Assembly: GCA_009746045.1 (NCBI GenBank)
Contig: RPFO01000165.1
Coordinates: forward strand, 1-64,000
From: Mesostigma viride
Lineage: Eukaryota; Streptophyta; Mesostigmatophyceae; Mesostigmatales; Mesostigmataceae
Length of the DNA: 64,000 nt
Direction: 5' to 3'
In this document: in pieces, positions 30,641 to 40,123 of the stretch
Numbering within the stretch: position 1 is the stretch's first letter
Layout: each line of letters starts with the position of its first letter
Program-made: the position numbers and the translations under genes
Notes under the pieces: generated by a model
The model's input: the letters and a program-made list of their open reading frames with translations, nothing else
What the model was told of the DNA's origin: nothing
The model's database searches: none

Positions 30641-31076
30641 AGTTGTGCTCCCGAGTAGCATCCATCCGCTGGTCGGTAGTCGCCGGCCTGGGCGCCTAGT
30701 CAGGTGGGCATCAAAGATTGGTGTCTAGATGCTAGTCGGTGCCTACTAAGCAAGGTACGGAAGCCAGTGCGCGCCGGGACGGTCAGAGAACCGTCGCCCT
30801 CGGTAGCACAGATCCGCTGAGTGCCGGTAGTCTCGGGTTAGAGGCTCGAGCATGCACTATCGGGTAGCCTACCGGTAGTCTCGGGTTAGAGGCTCGAGCA
30901 TGCCTTATCGGTCAGCGCCGCGCCGCTGAGCTCCTTGCGGCCTGGCCAGCTGCAAGGGTTCAATAGCAATCAGTGGCGGCTGCGGGCTCACTCAGCCTCC
31001 CACAATCGGTTCCCCAAACAACAAAAATCCCGTCTCCATCGCCGGCGTGCTAGCCAGCGGTGAAGGGCATTCAACT
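30641..31076 (+). repeat. Cop-E 3' LTR (436 bp)
   Basis: Starts AGTTGTGCTCCCGAG and ends GGGCATTCAACT, the AGTT...AACT type. A 34-bp unit (CCGGTAGTCTCGGGTTAGAG...) occurs twice inside at about 30823 and 30871. No second copy is in the window, so the left edge rests on the polypurine tract and termini. The flanking duplication would be ACGGC (31077-31081). Confidence 0.7.
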
Positions 31077-31100
31077 ACGGCTACGTCTGGAAGAAGGGGA

Positions 31101-31613
31101 GCCTGGCGAGGGTAACAATGGACATGGAGGAATTAGAGCGACAGGCCCGGAACGCCGAGGAGCTCAACAAGGAGACCTTCAACCGGGGAGGATCTTCCTG
31201 AGGGATTAGGGCATGGAGGACGTGACCCTCGATCGGCGGAGGCAGCGATATGGGAAGTTTCCCTCGAATTACCTCGCGGCCTCAGCGCTCGGGTGGCCCA
31301 AAGAGAGGCAGGAGGCCTTCCGCGAGATGATGGCCGGGGCTCCACTGTGGTTTCAAGGTGGAGACTAGGCGGGGGCGCCAGGGGCAGGTGGTGGTCGGCA
31401 CGGCCTGGGAGACTCACCAACCCGGGTGTAAGTGCGATGGTTGTATGACCACGCTGACCGCACTCATGGCCTACCCACGAGTGTTCCTCCTGTTGGTTGC
31501 GCCGGGGCTGCGAGAGCGCCTCCGACGCAAACACCACGAATTGCCCCTAGACGGGGCGCTGCGCGGCGCACCCTGCACCGCTAACGGCCAATACTCCCTG
31601 CGGCAGGTGTTCG
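31101..31613 (+). pseudogene. Unrecognised coding locus, part 1
   Basis: Three short frames look protein-like: 31101-31184 (MDMEELERQARNAEELN), 31212-31367 (RRQRYGKFPSNYLAASALG, EAFREMMAGAPLWFQGG) and 31358-31613 (CKCDGCMTTLTALMAYPRV, LRRKHHELPLDGALRG). The last stays open to the Cop-F insertion at 31614. Collapsing Cop-F and one GTTCG copy continues it in frame into 40629 (RQVF then DRVLQMDEED). I do not recognise a family. It may be a host gene or another element's gag. Confidence 0.45.
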
Positions 31614-32114
31614 AGTTGAGAATGAGAATGCTGTTTGCAAGAATGCGGCACTAGGTGCCTGGGTTTATTATCAATTTATATGTTTACAAGTCATGTGTGC
31701 AACCCCAAGATTACGATAGGCCTTATCGCCATTGCACCAATCACATTTCATGTGCATTAGCGATTTCCGAGAGGCACACTGAACTAGCGTTACGCCAGCG
31801 TTGCACAATGCTTCTAGATGCTTCTAGAACCATTTACAAATATCCATTAGCAGGGAATATTGCCGTATTTTTCTGCCCGCTGAAGGGGTGTTTTATCTCA
31901 TCAATCCTTGGCACGACTTCAACAGCCTGACCGACGGTCACTGCTTGACAGTCAGCGTGACCACTAATTATAATGCATCAACTTGGCTATACTGCCACCA
32001 TGGTCATGCACACAAGCTGTGTGCAGCAATTGTGAGTATTGGTTCACAGATTTACATTCCATTATGCATGCACCAGTTTATACACGCATTTCGGTCATGC
32101 AACAGATTGCAACT
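31614..32114 (-). repeat. Cop-F 3' LTR (501 bp)
   Basis: On the minus strand AGTTGCAATCTG...ATTCTCAACT. It pairs with 40124-40624. A purine tract, GAAAAAAGAAAGGGCTGG, lies immediately upstream on the minus strand (32115-32132). Confidence 0.9.
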
Positions 32115-32331
32115 CCAGCCCTTTCTTTTTTCATGTGGCAATAGGACTGCGTACTCAAATCTGTAAGAACTACGGCCGCGCAGGCCTTGCCATCATGAAC
32201 GCACCTTAGGCCCCACATGGTTTTGGAGGGTAATCCCCAGCCAAACAAATTACACCAGAGCATCGCTACCGGGAAAACCTGCCAAGGTAAAACCCGAGCC
32301 AAGGGGCCATTCACACTCCACGACATCTCAA
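32115..32331 (-). other. Cop-F 3' UTR with polypurine tract
   Basis: Non-coding stretch between the RNase H stop and the LTR. The purine run next to the LTR marks the element's orientation. Confidence 0.65.
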
Positions 32332-33059
32332 CTAGTGCCGTGGCTGACCCAGCGACATATTGTTCATTTGGTGCCTAAGAAGAGTATACTGTGCCTTGGC
32401 GGAGCTATAGAGCTTGGTAAGAGCATCCGAGCAATTCTGGTCGCCTGCCACGTGCTCGGTATGGAGCGCATCAGAAAATTCCTTCACCCGGAGGAAGTCA
32501 AGGTCTCTCGTGCGAGCGTAGGGGTTCTCAATGAGGTCCACCAGCGCTTGGCTGTCCGTGCGCATGACGCGATCGATGCATGTGGTGAGACCGCCCAGCT
32601 TGAGGATCCAGCAGAGTAGCGCGTGGAAATACGCGAGCTCACTTGCAGCCTCGCAGTACGCACGCGCCTCGGCGGTGTCCGACCCCACATACACACGGCG
32701 GTGGAGACGTGAGAACCGCGCAAAGATGGAGGATGGCGCAGATTGTTCAGCGTTTGAGATATAGCTAACAGCCGCACACCTACCACGCATCTTGGTGAGC
32801 AAGCGCGCATCCAAAGAACTGTCACAATAAGCCCCTAGCTCGATGGGCTTGTCCCAGTCAACACCCTGCAGGACCAACCCCGGTGAGGCCTGCACATACT
32901 CAGCTACAACCGGGCGGGCCAACAATCAGAGAACATCGTCTGTCAACCGACTAAGGACAGCCAAGTCAGGGCTCGTGGTACACGCAAGCCAATTGAGTTT
33001 GCCACGCAGCGCACCACACTCAGAGGGAAGGATAGGCCCAGTGCGGGCCATGACCTCCG
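32332..33059 (-). pseudogene. Cop-F RT thumb and RNase H
   Basis: From the G insertion point: MARTGPILPSECGALRG, LNWLACTTSPDLAVLSRL, then a TGA at about 32928, then LLARPVVAEYV and RNase H: LGAYCDSSLDARLL, SDTAEARAYCEAASELA, VMRTDSQALVDLI and NCSDALTKLYSS. The four acidic positions are present. The in-frame stop and the G insertion break the gene. It is the continuation of the RT at 36328-37480. Confidence 0.85.
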
Positions 33060-33801
33060 TGTCAGAAACCGGGGCTCGGAGGAAAGATCTTTTGCCTGTT
33101 ATGACCCAGATATTGCACAAGTGTATGGAAAAGACTTCTTGTATTAAAATACGTTTACTGAGAGTGGAAAACACGGTGCGGCCAACACTGGGCGCAGTCT
33201 ACCATAGCCAACACTGGGCCAGGGCAAATGACAATGCCAACACTGGGCAGGGTCACACGACCAACACTGGGTCGGGGCCACACACGGCTAGCAAGCAAAC
33301 AACTCTAGGCACACAAAGTAGTGGCGGCTAATGCATTATGCACCGTTGATTTACATCTGACGGCACTGCAGCTTAGCGTCTCTACAACCACGGAAAGAAC
33401 ACTAGATAATAACGACTTTGCAGCCTGTAATCTATTGTCCACATCATGGTACATTGTGTGTGTGGTCTGATAGGCTCAAAGTCCTATCGCCTCCAGGGCG
33501 GCACCACAAACTGCGGACCTGATCTGATCCGGAGAGAGCCGATGTAAATTACGGCACCTGTAGCGGTGCTGACAGGTAACGCTTGCTGTATTCCGAGCAA
33601 CATCATTCGGATTTTAGTACACTCAAACATTGTATATGATATTAAGTTAGTCAACGACCTGTGGGTGCAATTAATAGGGATGCAAACCCAACAACAAGTC
33701 GTGTAAATAAACACCTAGCTGACGGCGTCAATTTTCCCCGCATATAATGCGTGATAACATATTGCGTGACAAAAGTAGAGAAACACGCTAGATATTTGAC
33801 A
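33060..33801 (-). repeat. G 3' LTR (742 bp)
   Basis: Near-identical to 35072-36322 minus its insert (about 1 percent difference by eye). It contains four spaced copies of CCAACACTGGG at about 33182-33270. Confidence 0.9.
33182..33270. repeat. Four spaced copies of CCAACACTGGG in the LTR
   Basis: Spacing is about 20-30 bases. The same array is in the other LTR at about 35194-35282. Repeated short motifs in an LTR are often enhancer or packaging sites; here the function is unknown. Confidence 0.7.
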
Positions 33802-33827
33802 CACCCCCATACTGCATGTCACGTATT

Positions 33828-34709
33828 CTACTCAATGAAAAAAACAGCAGGAACATCTGCCACGTCGTCAGCCAGTGGCTCGCCGTCCATGGTGAAGTGC
33901 GCCTCAGGTTTCTTGGACTTGTTCTCCGCCTTCTTAGACCAGCAGCGATCCTCAGTGTGGCCGGTACGGTGGCAGTGCTTGCAGGTCAGCACTTTCCCAC
34001 CCTTGGTGAGGAAGACTGATTCGTCGATAGTACCCGCACAGTGGGGGCAGGCAGCAGTATGATACACTGGTGCACTGGAATCTGAGCTGCCAGCTTGGGC
34101 GCGGTGCACACGCAGATGGTCGTCCACTTTCAGGACGGCGGTCTTGTAGTCTTTCCACGTCAAGTCGGGGGGAAGGTTGTACGCCGCCAGGACGGGGCCA
34201 TACTGGGCAGGAAGTCTGCGACGGTGTGAGGTCACCAGGATAGAATCATGGAGTTTATTGTTGCTTAATTTATTATATTCCAGGTACTTTCGTTCGGTGA
34301 GATTGATATTTGCAGGAACAGAATCCATGGGAATCTGCTCAGCTGACAGCAGTTCCTCAAGTGTCGCGGCCTGATGGGTGGATGTCGTTTCGTCATGTCC
34401 ATAGACGTCAACCAGGACGGTCCACGCCTCGTGCATATACTTGTTGGGGGCCGTAGCGGCATGCAGTAGCGTGTTGCCGTCGAGGCCAGCAATCAGGGCA
34501 GCATAACCAATTTTTTGCTGCTTTACCACGATCGGATCCTTTCCGGCTAGTACATCTGAATATCCAAGGGCGTCAAATTGCCCTTCCGCCTTGATTCGGA
34601 ATCCGGTGAATTTCTTGGGGTCGCTCCCATCGAAGTTGAGATTCTTGAGAGCACTAAGAACGCTGCTCTCCTTGACTTCTCGTGCCACGGCTGGCGCACC
34701 TCCCGACAT
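33828..34709 (-). CDS. G GAG-like protein (293 aa) with zinc knuckle
   Basis: Starts at ATG 34709 (MSGGAPAVAREVKES). It has the Copia-type gag layout: an early NLNFDGSDPKKFTGFRIKAE segment (compare the F.G.NY.xW start of plant Copia gag), helices HEAWTVLVDVYGHDETT and QAATLEELLSAEQIPM, then a CPHC pair and one CCHC knuckle, CKHCHRTGHTEDRC, with a short acidic tail. It would form particles and bind the element RNA; replication enzymes must come from another Copia element. The frame is intact. The polypeptide ends 26 bases before the 3' LTR. Confidence 0.85.
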   Translation of the reverse strand: MSGGAPAVAREVKESSVLSALKNLNFDGSDPKKFTGFRIKAEGQFDALGYSDVLAGKDPIVVKQQKIGYAALIAGLDGNTLLHAATAPNKYMHEAWTVLVDVYGHDETTSTHQAATLEELLSAEQIPMDSVPANINLTERKYLEYNKLSNNKLHDSILVTSHRRRLPAQYGPVLAAYNLPPDLTWKDYKTAVLKVDDHLRVHRAQAGSSDSSAPVYHTAACPHCAGTIDESVFLTKGGKVLTCKHCHRTGHTEDRCWSKKAENKSKKPEAHFTMDGEPLADDVADVPAVFFIE

Positions 34710-35055
34710 GTTCTTGATTGCGTTGGAGATTTGTAATGTGAAGTAAAGTGTGATTTAATCTCTCCAGAGATACTGCGTTGTTGTCGAGCAGATCCTGTAG
34801 ATTTCTGATTGAAAAGTCTGGAAGTTCGCTGAAACACACACAGTTGAAAAATTCTTGTCGAATGCCACGCAGGAGCCAGCGGCAGTAGGCTGATTCAGGA
34901 AACACGCCCGGGAAGATATCTTCAACTTGGGCAAAAAGCAGATTTGCTCTTGCGAGGTAGTCTGGGCAAGATTCTTCGGGAAATTGAAAAAGCTCAATTC
35001 CAGATCTCAGGTTGCGGTCGTTGGGAATCGGAAAATATGGGTTCATAGGCATCAC
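34654..35055 (-). CDS. G upstream ORF (133 aa), gag-like
   Basis: Begins 17 bases after the LTR end and overlaps the start of the GAG ORF by 56 bases in another frame. It contains PESAYCRWLLRGIRQEFF and FSIRNLQDLLDNNAVSLERL, which resemble a retrotransposon gag capsid helix pair, but I do not identify a family. It could be expressed first, with the 293-aa ORF reached by reinitiation or frameshifting, or be a relic of another gag. Confidence 0.5.
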   Translation of the reverse strand: MMPMNPYFPIPNDRNLRSGIELFQFPEESCPDYLARANLLFAQVEDIFPGVFPESAYCRWLLRGIRQEFFNCVCFSELPDFSIRNLQDLLDNNAVSLERLNHTLLHITNLQRNQEHVGRCASRGTRSQGEQRS

Positions 35056-35071
35056 TCGCTACTCGATACCA
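35053..35071 (-). promoter_or_regulatory. G primer binding site
   Basis: The minus strand directly after the 5' LTR reads TGGTATCGAGTAGCGAGTG. TGGTATC is the start of the initiator-Met tRNA binding site of plant Copia elements. This fixes the orientation and the LTR border. Confidence 0.7.
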
Positions 35072-36322
35072 TGTCAGAAACCGGGGCTCGGAGGAAAGAT
35101 CTTTTGCCTGTTATGACCCAGATATTGCACAAGTGTATGGAAAAGACTTCTTGTATTAAAATACGTTTACTGAGAGTGGAAAACACGGTGCGGCCAACAC
35201 TGGGCGCAGTCTACCGTAGCCAACACTGGGCCAGGGCAAATGACGATGCCAACACTGGGCAGGGTCACACGACCAACACTGGGTCGGGGCCACACACGGC
35301 TAGCAAGCAAACAACTCTAGGCACACAAAGTAGTGGCGGCTAATGCATTATGCACAGTTGATTTACATCTGACGGCACTGCAGCTTAGCGTCTCTACAAC
35401 CACGGAAAGAACACTAGATAATAACGACTTTGCAGCCTGTAATCTATTGTCCACATCATGGTACATTGTGTGTGTGGTCTGATAGGCTCAAAGTCCTATC
35501 GCCTCCAGGGCGGCACCACAAACTGCGGACCTGATCTGATCCGGAGAGAGCCGATGTAAATTACGGCACCTGTAGCGGTGCTGGCAGGTAACGCTTGCTG
35601 TATTCCGAGCAACATCATTCGGATTTTAGTACACTCAAACATTGTATAGTAGTATGATATTAAGTTAGTCGACCACTACAATACGGTTCGTAGGAGACGC
35701 AAAATGAGTGAGAATGTTACCCGAGCGGTAACGAGGATTCGCACCGTCGTATGTTTCTTTTTTTGCGCCATTTGGCGAGCATTGACTGGAGCCTGAACCT
35801 ACTAGCGGGGGGAATCGTGCGGGGGAATCTTGCGGGGGAATCTTGCGGGGGAATCTTGCGGGGGAATCTTGCGGGGAAAAATTCCGAACGTGAATTTAGC
35901 GAAGTCCTACTACATTTTGCTTGGGTACACGGTACTACAGTTTCGTCACTGAAAATTTTCTGTAGTTGCGTTGGTGTTTCGTACGTTTCGCTGAAATTTT
36001 CGTGTTCAGTGCCCAGATCACAATTTGATCCGGGCGCAAAATGATTGGCTGTACGGTACGAACCAAAAACGAAATTTTAGTATCTAAGTTCTGCAGCGCT
36101 TGCTGAATTCGCCCCAGAAGCCCGGGGGCACTTTCCCCGCTGAAAAAGGTGTCCGCGGAAGCGTATTGTAGTGACGACCTGTGGGTGCAATTAATAGGGA
36201 TGCAAACCCAACAACAAGTCGTGTAAATAAACACCTAGCTGACGGCGTCAATTTTCCCCGCATATAATGCGTGATAACATAATGCGTGACAAAAGTAGAG
36301 AAACATAGCTAGATATTTGACA
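35072..36322 (-). repeat. G 5' LTR (1251 bp including a 500-bp insert)
   Basis: Matches 33060-33801 on both sides of the insert at 35674-36173. Ends TGTCA...TGACA. Confidence 0.9.
35674..36173. mobile_element. 500-bp element with CACTACAATACG inverted ends
   Basis: Present in one G LTR and absent from the other. Left end CACTACAATACGGTTC, right end GAAGCGTATTGTAGTG. It contains about five tandem copies of a 13-bp unit, GGGGGAATCTTGC (35805-35880), and no gene. The CACTA start recalls CACTA transposons, but the flanks suggest a duplication of only about 2 bases (AC), so assignment is open. Confidence 0.8.
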
Positions 36323-36327
36323 CTCCG

Positions 36328-37480
36328 TGACCAGGTCGGGGACATAGCTACCCTTAGGATGCATGCAGCAACATGACCCACTGCCCTTGCTCATCGTGAT
36401 CGAGAATAGTGTCCATGCCCATGAAGGGCACGATCTTGCCCGGCTCCCTAAAGACGAGCTTGCCCACAGGGTACACTGAGTGCACGAGCGAATGGAACCA
36501 CACAATCCACTCCCGGGGCCCCAGGCAGTCACACTCATCGGCATGCACGAAAACAAACACGAGCTCCCCCTTCCAGACACCAACAAACAAGGAGGGGTCC
36601 AGGTCGCTGTACATCATGCGTGCGCGGTTAAGTAGAAGGCGCTCTAAACTCTTGCGCCACGCCCGCGGCCCGGCCACGGTCCCATCCACAGCCTTCACCA
36701 ACCTCATGAACTTCTTGCCCACAATAGGTTCCCACATCTTGGGTGTCCTAACATACAGCGGTGTGGTGCCCTCCCACAATTTAGCCGTCTCATCTGAATC
36801 CCCGTTAAGGAAGGCCTTAGAAAATCCAGCACCGCGAAGCCATGCGGCAAGCCTTTGTTGAGGCGCCCGAGATGAAAGCACACTAACAATCGCCAAGTGT
36901 CTTTATTTAAGCCCGGGGCAGTCAGGGCTGAGGAGGGCAGGTCAGAAGATCCAGAAAATTCTAGCACCACAGGTCTAGCAAACTCTACTTTCCTGTCAGT
37001 GCCGGGAACCGGCTTCATCTGGAAGGTCCATTTGAAACGAAGCAACCGGCCATCTCTTGGGACTAGGTCCACTGGCTCCACACAACCCAGTCCTAACCAT
37101 CGTTCCCCTGCAGCCAGCATAGCCCCTTGGGTATTGTCTAGCCCTTCCTCGGTTGAGACGTGCCTGGCAACATCATGGAAGGACATGGGGCTTTCAGTGG
37201 CAACATCGTGGAAGCTAATCCCCAAACTGTCAGGGGTGAGGGCTTTAGGGGTGAGAAGATCGCGGGCAGGAGGCAATTCAGAATCCTTGTACTCTACCCC
37301 TTTCATGGCAGCCACCATAGGCAATGAGAGACCCCGAGCAGCGACATCGAGGGAAAAATTATTCAATCGCATGCAGCCAAACCCCGCTCGGGACAGCTGT
37401 GTGCTGCTCACTGTAACCCCGGGTAGCGTCAAGAACGGCTGTCCTAATAAGGCGGGCCCATCATACCCTCTACCACACAC
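36328..37480 (-). pseudogene. Cop-F reverse transcriptase, N-terminal and palm part
   Basis: The start overlaps the retropepsin end (YDGPALLGQPFLTLPGV). RT fingers follow: LRFKWTFQMKPVPGTD and EFARPVVLEFSGSSDLP. Motif A is FAVLDFLRPSLT in one frame and KAFLNGDSDE in the next, so there is a frame break near 36840-36860. The catalytic box reads VFVHADECDCLGP (36534-36545), that is HADE where Copia has YVDD and Cop-D and Cop-E have HGDD; the second Asp is Glu. PFMGMDTI follows. The gene is cut by G at 36322 and resumes at 33059. Confidence 0.8.
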
Positions 37481-37674
37481 ATGGGCGTGTCTGCGCCGAG
37501 TATGGTTAAGGGAAATTCCCCCAGGACCTTGTAGGACCCTGACCTAGCAAAATCAGTGACCTGAGTCCAATGAGAGGGCAGCAAAGGAAAGTCTACACAA
37601 TTGGCCCCGATAATAGAGACCTGGGCCTGGGTATCAATGAGGAGCCCACAATTCAGCGCCCTAGCGGTTAACAA
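37444..37674 (-). pseudogene. Cop-F retropepsin-like domain between integrase and RT
   Basis: LLIDTQAQVSIIGANC carries the active-site-like Asp (37633-37635 on the plus strand), with Gln in place of the DTG Gly. YKVLGEFPLTILGADTP and MCVVEG then lead to GPALLGQPFL, read in the next frame (one-base shift near 37465). It follows the integrase stop by overlap and precedes RT. The same domain, in the same place, occurs in Cop-B1 within a single open frame. Whether it still cleaves polyproteins is doubtful because of the Gln. Confidence 0.75.
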
Positions 37675-39170
37675 GGAAGAGATGACTGCAGTGCTCGGGC
37701 CCAGCTGAGGGGGACGCCTGCAGTCTGTGGTGGGCGGCGAAGGGAGCCTAACCCCATGTTATTGTCCCGGCGCAGCCCTAGAACAATCTTGCTGAGCAAC
37801 CCACCACCCCGGCGAGGCTGACTAACGGCAGCCGGACCCTGGCTAACGGCAGGGGTAATGCCCTCCCTACTACCCTCGCGCAGGTCAGCAGGGGGCTCGC
37901 GAGCTAAGCTCTGCACATCTGCAGCAAGTGCCACCAGATCACCGTCCTCCTCAACATGCTCATCGTCCTCTACCTCCCGAGCTTCGGCAGACATTTGCAT
38001 AGGGTCAGAGGCAGGCATGGGTAAAAGAGGGGCAATCACGTCACCTGGTGGAGGCCGCAAGAAGTTGTCCGCGTCCTCGTAGTAGTGCAGAAGGCGCTCC
38101 CACGCACTTGTGTTCGGTTGATAGTGCTTGAGCTTGCTCCACGGGATGTGGTGTTGCTTGTCCTGCAAGGAAACAACGGCCTTGCGCACACTCCCATCCA
38201 CGGACACTACCGTGGCTGGACCATTCCACTGTCCCCTCTTTCCAAAGGGGCCCTCTTTATGCACCCAAACCAGGTCTCCTACACTATAGGCGGTAACCGG
38301 CCTACGTGTATCCCTTCGTACCAGGTTGGCAAATCTACCCTGCAAATGGCGTGCCCACTCCTCTTCTATCTCTGGTGGGTAGTGGCCGTGCTGCAATCCC
38401 TCAGCTGTTATCACCACATTGCGAGAAGGAATGGACAACAACACACGCCGATTAAGGCATGCACAAATCCGCAACGCCCACATGAGGCGGGCTGCGTATG
38501 CTGAAAGGGATGCATCACCTTGTCTCCGTGCAGCTTGCTTGAATTCTTGCACGGCACGCTCCACTATACCCTGACCAGTGTGGTCCTCACGCCCAACTGT
38601 CTTGAGGCATTCAAATCCAGGCTGGCCCTCTAGACACGCGAACTGCCTGTCCATCTGTATTGACTCGAGTGGTGAGAAAAAGGACGAAGAGACATCAATG
38701 GCTTCTGCCAGGTCGGCGGCTTCCATATGACGCAAAGGAACTACAGCTACGTTGTGAGCATATCTATCTATTGCAATAAAGTATGGCATGTGTGCCCAGA
38801 ACAGCACATCACCTACGATTTCCCCCTTTCTCGCAGGTGGATGCTTTACATGGTGGCGAGGAGGCTTGGGGCCCGACGATTGACATTGTGGACAATTTTC
38901 GTAACACTCACGACATGCTTCCAGCATTGGCGCCCCACCAAAAGCCCTAGCAAACTTGTAAGCGTTTGTTCCATGGCCAAAGAAGATGTGAAACCGAGAC
39001 GCACAGGCATACTTGAAAATTGGATCTGTATTGATCAAGTTTGATATTGCCTTAACATCCGCAGCATCGGCCATAAAACTGCCTACATCGTCTACTGCCA
39101 GGAGCCTCCTATGCTCCATAGCGCTGTCCTGCCCTGGGGCCTTCAGTTTTCCTGAGCATTGCGCACCCAC
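37668..39170 (-). CDS. Cop-F integrase (500 aa)
   Basis: The start overlaps the GAG end by 28 bases in another frame, so pol would need frameshifting or the frames have drifted. Zinc site: FHIFFGHGTNAYKFARAFGG, then ENCPQCQSSG. Catalytic core: GEIVGDVLFWAHMPYFIAID (first Asp), SIQMDRQFACLEGQPGF (second Asp) and GQGIVERAVQEFKQ (Glu), a complete DDE set. C-terminal module: FGKRGQWNGPATVVSVDGSV and HHIPWSKLKHY, recalling the GPY/F-like fold. A long acidic, low-complexity linker (DDEHVEEDGDLVALAAD) leads to the retropepsin domain. The frame is intact over 500 codons. Confidence 0.85.
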   Translation of the reverse strand: MGAQCSGKLKAPGQDSAMEHRRLLAVDDVGSFMADAADVKAISNLINTDPIFKYACASRFHIFFGHGTNAYKFARAFGGAPMLEACRECYENCPQCQSSGPKPPRHHVKHPPARKGEIVGDVLFWAHMPYFIAIDRYAHNVAVVPLRHMEAADLAEAIDVSSSFFSPLESIQMDRQFACLEGQPGFECLKTVGREDHTGQGIVERAVQEFKQAARRQGDASLSAYAARLMWALRICACLNRRVLLSIPSRNVVITAEGLQHGHYPPEIEEEWARHLQGRFANLVRRDTRRPVTAYSVGDLVWVHKEGPFGKRGQWNGPATVVSVDGSVRKAVVSLQDKQHHIPWSKLKHYQPNTSAWERLLHYYEDADNFLRPPPGDVIAPLLPMPASDPMQMSAEAREVEDDEHVEEDGDLVALAADVQSLAREPPADLREGSREGITPAVSQGPAAVSQPRRGGGLLSKIVLGLRRDNNMGLGSLRRPPQTAGVPLSWARALQSSLPC

Positions 39171-40099
39171 GTGAACCGCTGGCGCCTAATAGGCCCAGCC
39201 TTGCCAACATTGTCCGCCTGGTTGGCAGCAGTCCGCGACTTGCAAAACCGGGCCTTGTGCCCTGGCTTGTGGCACTTGCCACACAGGTTCGTCCCCAACG
39301 GGAAAGCCTTGTTGGCCTTGCAGGTCTCGCGGGTGTGACCAGTCCCCTGGCAGCGAGGACACTTCAGGCGCCCGTCACCGGCGCCAAAAACGGCCCTGAT
39401 GGCAGGGCCATCGGCATTGACTGCTGGCGTCGGCTTCACGGCACCCTTGCCGGCCAGCTCCTGAGCAGCGCCACCGAGCGCCATGATCTCGCGGATGCAG
39501 GCGAAAGCAGCAGCCTTGCTCGCCAGCTTCTCCTTGGTCAGGACGGACGCCAGACTCTGCACGGTGCTTTCTGACATAGCACCGCTGCCAAGGGCCTTGC
39601 CCAAGAACAGGACCACCGAAAAATCATCAGCAAATTTTAGATTGGTTTCTTCTAGCATCCGCTCGAAGGCCAGCGTGGCCTTGGCAGTGTCACCGGACAC
39701 TTCGAACGTCAGAATCTGCATGACGTCCTTGATGGACTTCACCAGCCCTGTCGGCGCGAGAAGCTCAGTGAGCCGCTCAAGGAACTGATTCCAGTCCCAT
39801 GCCTTCTCCTGGGCGATCCGAATCAGGTCCCGCACCGCCTGCGGCCCTTTGCTGGCCAGTGGAGCCCCCCGCAAGATCCGAAAAATCTGCGCGGGAGTCT
39901 TCACTACCGTGCGGACTTTCTCCTCCCAGGCCTTGATTGCCCAGACAAAGTCACGGTTTTCCTTGTCCGTAGCCTTGTCGGCCAACGGCTCTGGCAGCAT
40001 GCGAACCACCAGTTCGTGCTGTCGCAGCTCCTTGTAAGCATCGGCACCATCGCCAGTCAACTGAATGGCGTCCGTGTCGGAACGGGAGCCGCGAGCCAT
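39143..40099 (-). CDS. Cop-F GAG (318 aa)
   Basis: ATG at 40099 (MARGSRSDTDAIQ), 25 bases after the 5' LTR; the frame is open a little further upstream into the LTR. Helical capsid region: DFVWAIKAWEEKVRTVV, WDWNQFLERLTELLAPTG, DVMQILTFEVSGDTA. Two CCHC knuckles: CPRCQGTGHTRETC and CGKCHKPGHKARFC. Basic end KAGPIRRQRFTW. The frame is intact. It would package the element RNA. Confidence 0.85.
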   Translation of the reverse strand: MARGSRSDTDAIQLTGDGADAYKELRQHELVVRMLPEPLADKATDKENRDFVWAIKAWEEKVRTVVKTPAQIFRILRGAPLASKGPQAVRDLIRIAQEKAWDWNQFLERLTELLAPTGLVKSIKDVMQILTFEVSGDTAKATLAFERMLEETNLKFADDFSVVLFLGKALGSGAMSESTVQSLASVLTKEKLASKAAAFACIREIMALGGAAQELAGKGAVKPTPAVNADGPAIRAVFGAGDGRLKCPRCQGTGHTRETCKANKAFPLGTNLCGKCHKPGHKARFCKSRTAANQADNVGKAGPIRRQRFTWVRNAQEN

Positions 40100-40123
40100 T
40101 GTAAATAGCAGCTTTTGAGTACG

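Larger units (their letters stand above)
28376..31076 (+). mobile_element. Cop-E: 3' half of a Copia-like retrotransposon
   Basis: The end of a retropepsin-like domain, then RT, RNase H, 3' UTR and a 3' LTR (30641-31076). The 5' LTR, GAG, integrase and protease active site are absent. Its left junction with Gypsy pol is not an LTR end, so it arose by deletion or recombination. Confidence 0.8.
33060..36322 (-). mobile_element. G: gag-only LTR retrotransposon nested in Cop-F RT
   Basis: LTRs 35072-36322 (5', with a 500-bp insert) and 33060-33801 (3', 742 bp) have canonical TGTCA...TGACA ends and the 5-bp duplication CTCCG (33055-33059 and 36323-36327). The interior is only 1270 bases and encodes gag-like ORFs, with no protease, integrase or RT. 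This is the layout of the non-autonomous elements called TR-GAG in plants. Confidence 0.9.

Noticed and set aside
32335-32764. Plus-strand frames opposite Cop-F RNase H
   Set aside because: Shadows of the minus-strand RNase H, which has all family motifs.
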